Origin: Nectonema munidae
Lineage: Eukaryota > Nematomorpha > Nectonematoida > Nectonematidae
DNA: 64,000 nt
Assembly (NCBI GenBank): GCA_030549495.1
Contig: JAUIRK010000207.1
Location: forward strand, 534,918 to 598,917
Direction: 5' to 3'
Below are positions 48,103 through 60,804 of the stretch, in pieces. Under the pieces are notes generated by a model. That model saw only the letters and a list, made by a program, of their open reading frames with translations. It made no database searches and was not told where the DNA came from. The translations under genes and the position numbers were made by a program. Position 1 is the first letter of the stretch, and each line of letters opens with the position of its first letter.

Positions 48103-48431
48103 TCAAATAATCAAAATAAAATTCTGTAATCAAAGAATCGAAAAATATTCTTTAAAAAATCAAAAAATATCAAACTTTCTGTTCATATTTTGCTACCTCA
48201 TACGATGTTACAAAAGTTATTACCTATACTTTGCAATTTGCACGATTTTAAATATTATATTTGTCAAATAATCAAAATAAAATTCTGTAATCAAAGAATC
48301 GAAAAATATTCTTTAAAAAATCAAAAAATATCAAACTTTCTGTTCATATTTTGCTACCTCATACGATGTTACAAAAGTTATTACCTATACTTAGCAATTT
48401 GCACGATTTTAAATATTATATTTGTCAAATT
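48103..48431. repeat. 161-bp tandem duplication
   Basis: Two nearly identical 161-bp units begin at 48103 and 48264, each starting TCAAATAATCAAAATAAAAT and containing TCAAACTTTCTGTTCATATT. A third begins at 48425 and breaks off. An older, diverged piece of the same unit lies at 47940-48020 between the 28-bp repeats, so the two arrays are intermixed. Confidence 0.9.
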
Positions 48432-51293
48432 TAATTAATATTTATATGCGTTTTTGAGAATAGCTATATCTTCACTTATTGGTGTCTGTCATATTTATGG
48501 TATCTCTAACTGTTTGAAAAATGTTATATCACTTTTAAAGTCAATTGATGTCTGAAATATTAAGTAATAAGATAAAGATTTATAGATTTTTGATTCACAA
48601 TGGAGGAAGGAGCTTCTTCTTCAGGGTGAAGATGTTTTTTGAAAATCTCAATACTAGATTTTCACACCAACTCCTAATTCATTGGAAAAAGGTATATCTT
48701 CCAAGTAGACAAGTCACATATACTTGTTTCTTCAAACTATATAGCTCCTGAAAGGATTACTATATAGATAGACGATATAAAAGCACTTTATTAAGCGTGT
48801 TACTATTTCATTTTTCGAAAGATCACGTGTTCTCATTTCAATGTCCTTCAGTTCCCTTACTATAATAATAAATAATGATTGTGAGAAAACCCCAATTCTT
48901 TTATCACAAACACTTGTTTAACGGCAAATTTGTTTACGACGAATTTTCCTAGAACCTAAAAATATATTTTATTGAGAATATAAATAATGTTTTAGGAAAT
49001 AATTTATGTCATCAACCACAAATATGATTGACATTTTCACAGTTTAATTGCAAAAAAACGAGTCGAAAAATAAAATCAGCATGTTCGCTTTATTTTAAGA
49101 AAACATATTTTATTAAAAATGTGGATAAATGTTTTTGGAGACACTTTCTAAGATACTGATATACTGCAAATACTATTTCTAAATCATAGTTGCTAATACT
49201 GAGTAGAGAAATGAAATTGGCATCGTCGATTTTGTATAAAAAATTTACTTGGTTTAAAATTCAATCAATATTCTTGCAGTTTCAGGCGTAAACGGCAAAA
49301 TTGATTGACACTTTTAGCATTTTTCACACCCTAATTACGAAACTTGAGTAAGGAAATGAAGTCAACACGGTTGATTTAGTATAAAAATATATTTTTGATT
49401 TAAAATTTTAATAATATTTTTGGACACAATTTTCTTGCGAAAACCGTAAATTTGATTGACACTTTCAGACATTATCGTGATAGTGAAAAAAATGTTGAGA
49501 AATGAAAGCTGCATGGTCGATTTGGTATAAAAAAGTTAATTATATTCAAATTTTGAATGAATGTTTTCGTAAACAATTTTATTATCAATCAAAATTTTGA
49601 TTGACATTTGCGACAAAGTTACCATGTTTATTTGAAAAAATATGTGTATATAAGAGTATAGTGTTCCAATATATATATATATGAATATAAAATTTCAAGA
49701 GTGTAATCTAATGTAAAGATTAAGTTATAAAATTTTGTTGAAAAAAATGTGTACATTTTATATTGATTAACAATTTTTGACATGAGGGAGTCATTCAACT
49801 ATCGTGAAAATATAGTATACTAAAAGATGTAGCTAAGGATTTCTAAATTTTGTACAATAGAAATTTTAGGGGGGGGGGGGTTAAAATGCCCGCCCCAGTC
49901 ACTGATTGGGTTAAGTCTAAACCACACAACATACACGAACAAATGAGTGTTACTACCCTTATTACTTTGACACTATGACCTGAGACTCGTCATCTTGGAC
50001 CAATTAGAGGGCGACTGACCCCCACTTCAGAAACACTGAACTAGAGTTTATAAAAATTAATTTGTAGGTTCCCTGTTTTAATTATATAAATTAGTTTCAA
50101 CTTCACAAACTGTTTCTTCCGCGAAATACAGAAAACGGGTAAACTGCTTCCCCATGTGGAACGGGGAAAATGTCTCCTCTCAGAGAACAGTAAATTTCAG
50201 CGTCCCTACAGTACTCTGATTAATAGATTTATATAGTGTTTATAATGTATTTTAAATGTTTTTTTGAGATAAATAATATATATATTATATACAGTCACGT
50301 AGCCAAGCTATGGGCACTAAAAACCGGACCACTTCATCTCATTTATGGACCCACGATCAAAAAATTGGTAATTTACTAATTAAAATGAAATAATGAATTA
50401 ATTTTTGACAATAAAAATTAAGATGAAGATCAAGCTGTTCAATTTGTTAAGATGCGCCTTCTACCTGAAATAAGAGAGCTAATCTGTGATAAAAAAAATT
50501 ACTCTTTGGCATGAGAAAGGAAGATAAGAAATATTAGCCATGATAAAACGATAAGAAAGAAATAAAAGACTACAAGTTGAGAAAGGAGCTCATGAGCACA
50601 AAGACAAGAGTTGTTAAAAACTGAATTAAATGCATTGTTTTTATTATTACACCTCTAAAAAGGCATTTATGTATACACACACCTGTTAAAAGGATGAAAG
50701 GAATTACGCTATTTGAATTAGGGAAATAATTCTTTGAAAGTAGGGCCTCTAAATTGGCCAAACAAACAAAGAGTAGTTTTTCATCCCCTATTTACAATCA
50801 TTTTCGTTTTTTTTGATTTGATATTCACGGGCGTAGAAAAGACTATTTCGCAAAGATAGGGTGATTCAAAAGGCAGCAATAACTTGACAGCTCTAATAAA
50901 TAACCAAGCGATTTCATGTAAGTCAAAAAGGGAAATGTAAAATCATGGTAACTCCAGCATTGAAGAATAAAGTGTAAAAAAAGTGTAAATTTTTTTTTCT
51001 CTGAAGGAAGTAGAGCTACCATGGTAGAACACGTTTACAATTAAAGCAAATAAAAAAAGTTATTTTTAAATCTATGAAACTCTTTTTTTTATTCGATGTT
51101 AAAGATAGATGTTATCATAATTAGCAATAAAAATTTTAATGTGTCCTTATAATGGCATTTTCATTAACATCTTGCACACTTGAATTCAAAACGTTCGACT
51201 TTTCAGCAAATAAGTATTAACAAAAGATACTTCCACCGCCTATTATCATTTTAAGAAATTTAAACCCTAAGATTTCTGAAAATAAGTTTTATT
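48432..51293. other. Intergenic AT-rich stretch
   Basis: No gene supported. Around 48950-49620, diverged copies of a block of roughly 160-180 bp recur (TTTATTAAAAAT...AATTTTGATTGACACTTTC...GAGAAATGAA), a possible old higher-order repeat. A run of 12 G is at about 49870-49881. CAGTCACGTAGCCAAGC near 50293 looks like one end of an hAT-like element whose partner end I could not find. Confidence 0.4.
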
Positions 51294-52660
51294 TCAATTT
51301 CCAATGAAAAAGCATAAAATAATTTTACCTTTTGAGAGCCATCTTATTGCTGTATGAAGCAGTAAACACTTAATGTCAGATTCAAATGTTTCACATAATG
51401 ATTTGAAAGGGGAGCATCCAAGAGAGATGGATTTTATATGATTGACTGTTTTGATAACAGTATGCATTATTATCTTCAAAATATGTTTGGATAAATATTT
51501 TGATACCAAAACTTCACGAAGAATCATTTCAATTTGCAATTTTTTCTAATATATAACCTACAAAACCAATTTTCGATCTTGCAAAGATATACCACCTTCA
51601 GTACAAACACTCATATAGTTTAACAAATCTGTTTGTATAAGATAGATGACAGAAGTAGCAATATCTTATATGACAATTAGAGTTGTATTGAACTTGGTTC
51701 ATTGTTTTTTTTAAAAAGCTGATGAATATATATGAATATATATTATATGTTGGATGTATTGGAAAGAAAAGAGTTCCAACAGCGTGGTACTTTATATTTC
51801 ATAGATGGTATAGCAAATTTATTTTTACAGAAAGGCACAGTCGCCATGTTATTATTGCGTAATATATACGTGGTGTTCTCAAAGTTAAAACTCATAACTC
51901 GAAATATCTATGATACTTTTTTGTATATTTTTACAAAACATTTACACTTCTAACTTTCTACCTGTGCTTATTAATTCTCTATTCTTCCGTTTATATATTA
52001 TATATATTGTCTTAAATGTAAGTTTTATTTTATTTTTCGCTACTAATATATTTTATTTCAATTAATTGCGTATAAGGTTATTTCATACAAGCGGCTTTCT
52101 GATCTTTTGAATATCCCGCAAAAAAAAATAAATAAATTTAAAAAATAATACAGCTAGCTATAAATCTTATTTATTTTATATTGTTATAAATAATCTTTTA
52201 TTATTATATATATTATATTTTCCTTACTATAAATCTTAAGAATATCTTTTATATCGCTATCAACTACCTTTTATTATATATATAATATTTTCCATTATCA
52301 TATTTTTTGCAAAATAAATCTTCTTCTTCTTCTGATAAGAACGTGACATCTTGATCCAATATTTTAAAAATATTTTCTCATCTTCTTTTTCCTTTCAATT
52401 CACAACAGAAATAAGATTGATTAATTATTTTCCCACATTTGGTCAAGCGTAAATAGACATTTTTTGAGTTTTGTTGCTGATATCTGGTGTTTAGCCAACT
52501 TGCAAAGACCAAAAAAGTTTGAAGAATAATTTTTACTGCAACAAAACATTCAATAACTGACTCTTCTGACATGTCATAAATTTTTCGCGAAATAGTAGGA
52601 GCGGATAAAGGAATTTTTGTTTGCTTGACAGCTTCATCACGTATCATCCCTTCCAACAGT
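51294..52660 (-). mobile_element. hAT fossil, FAM200/ZBED5-type transposase pieces
   Basis: Minus-strand pieces in N-to-C order: AVKQTKIPLSAPTISRKIYD with MSEE (52378-52656), corresponding to the PLS..T.SRRI..MSEDI block, and VNHIKSISLGCSPFKSLCE then LLLHTAIRWLSKGKI (51294-51539), corresponding to the LL.HT.VRWLSRGK block of hAT transposases of the FAM200/ZBED5/SCAND3 group. The sequence between is broken. Element ends and target duplications were not found. It belongs to the same broad group as 5540-7453 but is a separate insertion. Confidence 0.7.
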
Positions 52661-54654
52661 GATCTCTAAAGCAGCCAAAATTCGGTTTTTTAAAATCAGA
52701 GTGTGGGTTTTCTTTGTCAAAAGTTGAACAATTTCATACCTTGCAATTTAAGCTTTTTCAGAAAAGAATAAAAAATTTATCTTTTTTTATTGTAATTTTT
52801 ACAGTAATCAGTATCACTCGAAATATCCTTTCAATTTGTTTTGATGTTCGAGCTGTTTTTAGCTAAATGACTGTAAAGATTATTAGGAACCGTTCTTTCA
52901 TTAGACAGGAACAAACTACACAAATGGCGAGTGAGTTGACTATTTAAAACACTACAAAGAAATATTGAATGTAATCATCTTTAGTTTTTCTTTTTGATGG
53001 AATTGATAAAATATTTTTTTCTGTTCTTGACTGATATTTTTTGATTTTAAAATAAATGTATCTATTTTTTGTTAAGAATTTGAAAATAAAGCAAACAAAT
53101 CCATTTTAAGATTCAATTTAAAATAAAATATTCGTATTAAACTGAAATATTGAGAATCTGAAAAATCAAGCTTTCAATTCCTTCTAAACTGCTAATCTTG
53201 GGCATATCTTTAAAAATCATCTATATAACAGTCGAAAAAATGTTCACGCTAATAGTTCTATCTTATTTATTTCGAGCAAAACGTGTCATAGTGACGTAAA
53301 AAGTAGTCAATTTTTTAAATCCTTTGTCATTGTATATTGCGTTTGTTAATTAATTAATCTCATATTAAATTTTGCAGAACAAAATCTCACAAAATAATGA
53401 AACGTGTAAAGAAGATCTGTTTTTGAACAAAAATATTTTTAAAAAGATAATAATATTCATTTATAGATATTATACCCTAATCTTAGCACGAATTAATAAT
53501 GGCGATAAAATTAAAGTTTGAGGCTAAAAATTTTTTAAACCTAAAATATATCATTTTTAGAAAATTTTAATTGAAGTCTTGAGTTAGAAGAGATAACTTA
53601 AGATAAATTTAGGGGCACATTTTCAATTTCTTAATTAAGACTTACGCTTCGCAGACGCTGATTTAGATCTCAATCTTCGTTATCCTTTGTAAGGAAGATG
53701 TTGTAATCCAAAATTATTCTTTCAAACTTTGAATATGTGTTACCCACTCTTTGAATAAAATTTTTTTCATTCAAATTTTCTCTAACTTAAATTTACTAAT
53801 CAATTATGGATAAGATTTGCTGTAAATTTAAAGAGTTGAGATTTATATAAAGTTATTATATATATTAAGAAAAAGGCCTATACGACATAACACGGAAAAA
53901 TACGAAATGTCAAATGTCAAAAATATATATTCGCTACAACGTCGAATTGACATAATGTGGAATTTTGGATTTTACTTGTTACTGGCTCATTTCTTTGTTT
54001 TATATAACATATAGTAATTAGTTTTTTGGCGAACATTTTAAGTAACATAATTTATCTTTGAGAAGAAATATAAGCTCTAATTGTTGCTTTGTTAAAACGA
54101 AGTTTATTTTGAAATATTTTTTTTAGTTTTTATTGACGTCAAAAAGATTTTTGACTCAAATGACATAATAACTTCAAAAAAAGTCAAAAGCTATTTAAAA
54201 TTGATAATAATTAGTCGCTTTTTTGTGTTTGCAGAAAAATATTTTCTTTATTGGCTTTTATTCGCGCTGCTCATAAGTTTGACATATTGCAAAATGAAAT
54301 AAAATGGGCAGCCATTTTACCGAAAGAAATCGTAAGATACCGAAAGATATTGAAATTTTTAGTATCAAAAAACTTTTAAAATATCTCTAGAGAAAACAAA
54401 CCTATGAAATCTGTATCAAAATATTTATTAAAAAAAAAAACTATTGAAAGATAGAAGAAATATCGGAAAAAAAGTAATATCTTTTGATTTCTTCCGATAA
54501 GTTTTTATCTCCCAATACAGAGTTTACATATTCATAGTGTTTAGAGATTTTTAGAAGTTTTTTGATTTTTTTTTTAATTTTAATATCTTAAGGTAAAAAA
54601 TCTAACTCAGTAAAGAGACAAAAATGAAGTCATTTTCATATACAAAAGGAAAGA
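52661..54654. other. Intergenic AT-rich stretch
   Basis: No coding region, RNA gene or bounded repeat seen. Confidence 0.5.
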
Positions 54655-54675
54655 TTTATTGGCGATAAATGTGTT

Positions 54676-55701
54676 TTATATCCACGTATTTTGTGAACTT
54701 GTCTCACTTTTCTTAAAGCTTGTGAAAATGTTTCTCTCGCTAAGCATGCCAGAGATGATAGAACTGAAGCATTGCGTATTCTTGTTCAAGGTGTTCTTAA
54801 GGCTTGCATTCATGTGCTTGTAGATGAAGTAGTTGAGGGAGTAAAAAGAAAATTCGAGAAGATTCGCAAATTCCGTCAAAATAAGGATGTAATGACTTCT
54901 AGCGAAGTTTAGGTTAGCAAAGGCAGTAAAGCTCAGCACTGTTAGGGGGAGCATGGTGAAGACGAAGTAACAGGAGAGTTGGAGCGTGAAGTTTGTGAAG
55001 ACTTTGTCAAGGTGTGCCAGCTTGGAACAGCGATGAACGTTTTTTTTATAGCGCTTCAAAGCGAGAATGGAATTGGCATTCATTGCTAAGATGGCTGCGA
55101 TTGGCGCGATTGTGAGCATGCTTTCGTAGTAGATGTAGAACTTGAGATAAGTCACCGTTTTCACGAACTTGTACTTGCTGTGCGCAAAATGGGGCAGTGC
55201 GGTCAATGTCTCATTTTGGGGTGGAGACACTTTCTCGATGCGTTTGAAGGCAAGAGAAATGAGAGAGAAGGTGAGTGGGATCAAGAAGATGAATGCGCTT
55301 CCTTTCCTCATCCTCTCTCTGAAGGCAGTTCCTTTGAAAGTGAGGGGAAGGGTGATTGCCATCACTCGTTCAAAGGAGAGGAGAGTGATGCAGAGCAGAT
55401 ACCACTTGATCAGGAAATTGATGCACGGGATGACAAAAAAGGATCTCAGCACGATCCAGGAGTAAGAGGAAGTGACATAGGTGCGGTTGACGATTCTTAA
55501 GAGTCCTGAGATGGTGGGAGAGATGAGAGTGAGGAGAATGACAAAAAGGTCCAAGTGTAGGAGGATTCTTACGAGTGAGCTAATGCATCCCCTCGATTTG
55601 CTCGTGTAAAGGATGTAGAGCATGTAGACGGATTTGGTCAAGCCCACACTTGTCAAGATTGGGTAAAAGAAGGTGTATAAAATCTTTTCGTAAAACTCCA
55701 T
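54676..55701 (-). CDS. Class A G-protein-coupled receptor, intronless orphan
   Basis: A single 341-residue frame with seven hydrophobic segments at about 8-32, 43-69, 88-115, 134-152, 190-215, 235-263 and 271-294. TM2 has the conserved L-x-x-x-D type aspartate (LLHLD, D51). TM3 ends in S-F-E-R-V (111-113), the DRY position. TM7 ends SLNYFIY (288-294), where NPxxY is usual, with N kept and P absent. The third loop is short and basic (KRYKKNVHR) and the C-tail is serine-rich. The start has a good context (CAGAAATGG), and AATAAA lies 16 bases past the stop (minus, 54655-54660). The gene is much richer in G and C than its surroundings, as expected for selected coding sequence. Rhodopsin family is clear; ligand and subfamily are not (peptide receptors are a guess). 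Confidence 0.85.
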   Translation of the reverse strand: MEFYEKILYTFFYPILTSVGLTKSVYMLYILYTSKSRGCISSLVRILLHLDLFVILLTLISPTISGLLRIVNRTYVTSSYSWIVLRSFFVIPCINFLIKWYLLCITLLSFERVMAITLPLTFKGTAFRERMRKGSAFIFLIPLTFSLISLAFKRIEKVSPPQNETLTALPHFAHSKYKFVKTVTYLKFYIYYESMLTIAPIAAILAMNANSILALKRYKKNVHRCSKLAHLDKVFTNFTLQLSCYFVFTMLPLTVLSFTAFANLNFARSHYILILTEFANLLEFSFYSLNYFIYKHMNASLKNTLNKNTQCFSSIISGMLSERNIFTSFKKSETSSQNTWI

Positions 55702-56654
55702 TTCTGATTATTGGGGAATGAGGAATAAAACTTTTAAGGTGTCCTTAAAGTTAAACAAGGCATCAAGTAAAATTGTTTCCCTCTTTGTGAATCAATTTCT
55801 TTAGAAATTTTATTGTGCTCTGTCAAATATTTAACTATTTTAAAATAGTTTTTGGATCAAGTTAGAAATTTAATAAATATACCGTTATCTAGAAGTATTA
55901 AAAAAAATTGCTAAATTTGCCCAAAGACCGAGCATATCACTAAAAAATTTGCGATGTATTTTACTCGTTACACATTCGAGTCCTGGGATTCAAGTTTACT
56001 AGTCCTTTTACCCATCGTTGATTGTTTTTATAAGGGACAGAGTTGTCCTTCTACGTGGGATAAACTCTCGCGTCACACTTTGACAGTTGAAAAACTTTAT
56101 TGATATCTTGATACTTTGGCACAAATGATAAAGTTGTTGATAACACGCAAACGACTGTATACCATTTCAACAAAAGAGAAGCAAATGGTACACTAAGATT
56201 TAAAAAAAATTCTATAAACAACCAAATTATAATTATGACTTTCACTTACCGTTTTCATGTATGGATACATTTTAAATATCTCATTTTACAATTCAATCAT
56301 GCGCCATAGCGATACTTATTTCCACCAATTTCTTTTGGAAGTCTAATTTTTAAATTCTATTATTGAAGACATGTGGAAATGATCATGCGATTAGGTCGAA
56401 ATGAGATATCGTTGACGACCGAAATATAATTTGGTGGAGATTAAATTTATATTAATTCAGTTTTTACCACTTCATGTAAAGGAGCCTGAAAAAGTTTGAT
56501 GTTCAAAAGTAAAGCATTGTGTACAAAAGAGCAGACCTACCTTTTCATTAAATAAGATGAGTATAAAACGCTAGCTCTAAAGGATATGACATTATGTGTA
56601 CCCTAAAGGATATGACTTTTTTACGCAAAATGGGCTGCGATTTGAGAACAGTTC
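55702..56654. other. Intergenic region upstream of the GPCR
   Basis: Should contain the GPCR promoter. No clear core element is seen. A short minus-strand frame at 56051-56245 (MKVIIIIWLFIEFFLNLSVP) begins like a signal sequence but has no supported continuation. Confidence 0.4.
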
Positions 56655-56662
56655 GGCTAGAG

Positions 56663-57130
56663 CAGTGGTTCCCAACCTTTTTTTATCCCGTTCCCCCTTT
56701 TTCAGTCACTTTTTTCCTGTGGACCCCTACAACTGAATAGTTTGAGCCAACAAGATTAATCAAAGATTTTTATGCAAAAAATGATTCTAGTCATCTGATT
56801 AAATCTTATGGTTATTCATATGAAATCAGAGAAATCGTAAAGCGTGACATAAATTGTAAATAAAATTTTTTTCCAATTAAAATATAAATTTTTCAAAAAT
56901 ATTGTAACTAATAAAAAGTATATATAACCATTCAAATTATGAAACTTTAAAAAAGGGAAGAAAATATTTATTTAAAAAAGCTCTAAATATATATATTTAT
57001 ATTGATTTGGAAAATAGAAGTATATTAAAGGAGATTCAGCATAAGTAGTTTGAAGTAGAATTTCCATGGACCCCTTGAAATTCTTCCATGGATCCCTAGG
57101 GGTCCATGGACCCCCGTTTGGGAACCACTG
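56663..57130 (-). mobile_element. Non-autonomous hAT element (MITE), copy 2
   Basis: A 468-bp element with ends CAGTGGTTCCCAACC and GGGAACCACTG, flanked by the exact 8-bp duplication GGCTAGAG (56655-56662 and 57131-57138). It is the same family as 3256-3720 in reverse orientation, alike over nearly the whole length. Having both a perfect target duplication and intact ends suggests a fairly recent insertion. Confidence 0.9.
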
Positions 57131-57138
57131 GGCTAGAG

Positions 57139-58646
57139 GTTAATTTCATGTTTCACGAAGCAGTGTCAAAGGTTCAATCAAAAATTCCAAAATTATGGCA
57201 TAGAAAAATAATATTTTCTCAATGTTTCCATTTTTCAGACGGAATTTAGAATTAAAGGAAAAAAACAAATTATTCAAAGTTGTGGAGGAGTAATGTAAAC
57301 GCGAATAACAAAAAAAGCTTGGAAAATGCACCTTTCTAAATTCATTATTCCAAGTTATTAAAAAAAAGATAACACAATTTTCATTTGCAAAGAGCTTCAA
57401 TGAAAAAAAAAATCAAGATAGAATCGCGAATTGCTTGAAAATGTGAGCAAATGACTTTTGCGTGATTGAATACTCACCATTGCTCAAATTAAAAGGAAAA
57501 TTTCATGTTATAAGAATTTCTTTTTGACATTTAGCAAAATAGTTTGCAGACTATAGGGGGGAATTGAGAAAATAACGCTCGATGACAAAGATAGGAGAAG
57601 ATTGGGGGAATTAAGTAGAAAGTTTAGGCGTATGTTTTTCAATCGCACTCATTACGTGTGAAAAATGCTTAATTACCACAAAAGGACATTTAACCCAACT
57701 TTGGGAACCAATAAGAATAGGTTAAAGAAATGCGGGCATAACAAAAATAAAATCAATGAGAAATTGAAAAAAGTGAGGAACACAAAATTCACCAAAATTT
57801 CAGGATCTCCTTCTGAATAGAGTTATACACTTAAACGCAAAACGTATGGATACTTTTTAAATCCAAAAACATTTTTCACAAAAATATGGCTTTACGTATA
57901 GAAAGAGATTAAAACAGAAGAAATTTGATTACCTAGTCGTAGATGAAATCATATATTAGGAAATGGGTGCAAGTCAAAGTCAATGGGGGCTGATGTTATG
58001 CAGTGATAAGAGATCCTTAAAATAATGGCGTCACAGATGAAGTATGAAGCTTTTCTGTATTGAATGAAATGTGAGTTGGCAAGGCATTGTGTAAATAGTG
58101 CTAATTTGCCTTGAACTGCAAACATCTCGACTAAGTAACGTCATAAAAGTATTGGATACACGCATATTGGATTTGAATTAATGAACAATCCGTACTACAC
58201 TCGTTAGGTTGGTTTAGGCAGATTCAGTCTTAACACTGGCGGTAGGATGGAAAAGCTAACCTTTTTCAAAAACATTTTTTATAATTGAATTTAAAAGAAT
58301 TTGTGTCTAAAACTCAACTGCAAATCAAGTAAAGTAATATGGAAAGTCTACTCACAGGCCAGAGAAGTCTTTTAATGATATAAAAAATTCTAAATTATTG
58401 GTGAAGGCTTTTTCACCCACCTTAGGTGAGGGATTCTCCTGGGGTGAAATTTTTTTGTTGCAATTTTCAAAATTAGTGGTCTGGAAATACCACGGGAGAC
58501 CAAATATTCAAGCAATCCTTTAAAATAGAGTGTATTCAGCGCATACCTAAAGTCCTAAATTTATAAGACTACTTTATATTTTTTTTACAAAATTGGTGAA
58601 TTTAAATACTATACTTCCAGCAAAAATATTTTAATTAAATTTGCAT
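57139..58646. other. Intergenic stretch
   Basis: No gene supported. A minor inverted word CACC(C/T)...GGTG occurs at about 58411-58445. Confidence 0.4.
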
Positions 58647-58655
58647 ATCGAATAT

Positions 58656-59226
58656 CGTGCGCAGAAAAAATTCCCCCAATTAAAAAGTAGGAAAAAACGC
58701 CACCAGTAAAAATGCCCCAATTTAAAATTAGGAAAAAATGCCCCAACACAAAAAAAATTCAAAAAATTATTAATTAAAATTAAAAAAAATTTTTTTTAAA
58801 AGATATGTCAAATAGAGGTTTTTTGTAAAAAAAAAAGTTAACTTTTCATCTAAAACATTTAAAATTTAATTAAAGTAAACTAAAAAACTCAGCATACGAC
58901 AATTTTTTTTATAAAACAGTAAATATTTTTGGACTTTGTGTGTATCAGAACACTTTCTAAATATAATTTGTATTTTAACTGATTTTAAGAACACATTCCC
59001 ACAAATCTGCACCTTTGCTTTTGTTTTCAAGAACTTTATAAAGAAAAAAACCCTACAAATTAAGAAATTTTAGAAATTTAGCCTTTCAAAATGGTACCAA
59101 ATAAAAATATTTATATAATTTAAAAAAATCCTGAAAATCAAAAATTAGGGGGCATTTTTTCCTACTTTTTAATTAGGGGCATTTTTTTGAAGGTATTTTT
59201 TTCTGGGGGCATTTTTACCTACAACC
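58656..59226. mobile_element. Candidate non-autonomous element with GTAGGAAAAAATGCCCC ends
   Basis: Both ends are built of GTAGG(A)AAAAATGCCCC-like words facing each other: AATTAAAAAGTAGGAAAAAA at the left and its complement TTTTTTCCTACTTTTTAATT at the right. The 9-bp word ATCGAATAT flanks the block at 58647-58655 and 59227-59235, a possible target duplication of the length used by Mutator-like elements. No coding sequence inside. The extreme ends are not perfect inverted repeats, so the limits are tentative. Confidence 0.5.
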
Positions 59227-59730
59227 ATCGAATATACACTAGTTTAAAAAAATCCAAAAATGTTAGGGGGTGGAATAGGCTTTTCATTTGAAAAATGAAG
59301 TAGTTTACCAGCCACATTACAAGAATTGATGAAAGGATATTTGATTCATAGAGAAAACAAATAACTGAAGGTTGGATAATTTTATATGAGTGAATGTAGT
59401 GTAAAGACAAAGAGTCTACTAGACACCCTGCGATGTTTATATGATTCAGGGGCAAGGGTATAAAACGAAGTTATAATTGTGTAAACAAAAAATTAAGATC
59501 GCATTATTTCATTTTACTCAGCATCATTCAAAAATAGTTTAAAAGCTAAATTGATACAAGCTACAAAAAGTAAAATAACTGTTAACATTTTGCAATGATT
59601 TGCCTTTTATAATAACTTTTAAGGAAAAAAGTCTATCAGAAAAAGTTAGAGCTTCAACAAAAACTAAAAAATTTTAGAGCATAACTTAAGTTTTTGAAAA
59701 CTAATTTGATGTATCCCCTACAGCATACTC

Positions 59731-59935
59731 TATGGGTGGCATGGCAGGTTGGTTGAGATGATGGACTCAGCCAGGAAGCCTCTGGATTCGATTCCTCATC
59801 GATACGAATTTGTTCATAGTTTGGCATAAGCGGTACATCAGTGCTTTGTCAATGAAAATACACCTGCTACACCTTACTTTTTACTCAAAATTGAAAAATT
59901 TGCTACAACCACCTATCCCCCATGAATGGGCCCCC
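59731..59935 (+). mobile_element. tRNA-derived SINE (partial)
   Basis: Positions 59742-59752 (TGGCAGGTTGG) resemble a pol III A box and 59785-59795 (GATTCGATTCC) a near-perfect B box, 32 bases apart. The arrangement and the words GGACTCAGCC and CCTCTGGATTCGATTCC recall the D-loop to T-loop part of a tRNA, but no full cloverleaf can be drawn. The following sequence (ACATCAGTGC...ACACCTGCTACACC) would be the SINE body. The 3' limit is unsure. Confidence 0.6.
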
Positions 59936-60361
59936 CTTTTCCCCCCTTTTGTTTAACCCTATTATTAAAAATAGGTAATTAACATAAGAGAGAAAGGAAA
60001 CAAAATAAACTAATAAAATTTTTTCACTATTTTAAAATGGAACCGTCTGTTCTCAGAATAATTTCAAAATAATAGGAGGCATAAAGAATTAGAGTTTATT
60101 TGATATTTTCAAGTTTTTATAAACAGCAAAAGCCAACGTTTAAGTAGCCAACCCTTATAATTAAAAAATTATTTAAACTAACGGTCGACAGACATTTCGC
60201 CCCATAGACATTTCGCCCCCTGACAAATTGTCTCATAGGCTATTAGTTTCATCCATCTTTGCTTATTATATGTGTAAAATTATTAAAAAAATTGATATTC
60301 TTGTTTATTTTATCTCTATTAAATTATTTCAAATTATTCATTTTATTTCTTAATTTTTTAA

Positions 60362-60583
60362 AATTGTCCATGAGACAAAATGTCTTATGAAAATAACGAG
60401 GCGAATTGTCCATGAAACAAAATGTCTTAAGAAAATAATGGGGCGAATTGTCCATTAAACAAAATGTCTTAAGAAAATAATGGGGTAAATTGTCCATGGG
60501 ACGAAGTGTCTTATGAAAATAATGAGGTGAATTGTCCAAGGGACGAACTTTCTTATGAAAATAATGGGGCGAAATGTCCGAGG
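60362..60583 (-). repeat. 42-bp satellite, five units, open on the minus strand
   Basis: Five contiguous 42-bp units (AATTGTCCATGAAACAAAAT, then GTCTTAAGAAAATAATGGGGCG) plus a partial one. Because 42 is a multiple of three and the units lack stops, the minus strand codes for a 14-residue repeat like DNSPHYFLKTFCLM. No start context or neighbouring exon supports a real protein. Upstream, 60188-60235 carries the related words GACATTTCGCCCC twice. Confidence 0.85.
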
Positions 60584-60804
60584 ACCAAACTAACATAAAT
60601 CAAAGTATTCGAGAAAAAAAAATTATTGCGTTTTTTTGAATATTAAAGTTTTCAAATGTTACCAAATGTAGCAAACGTAGGGATAAAGATTGTGACTTTT
60701 GTTGAAAAAAAATTCTTAGCGCGAGTCTAACAATATTCATTGATATAAAATCGTAACCATTGAAAACTATTTTAATTTAACTCTAAATGCAAATTAGACA
60801 GAAG

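Noticed and set aside
55169-55500. Plus-strand frames opposite the GPCR
   Set aside because: They are antisense shadows of the GC-richer receptor gene.
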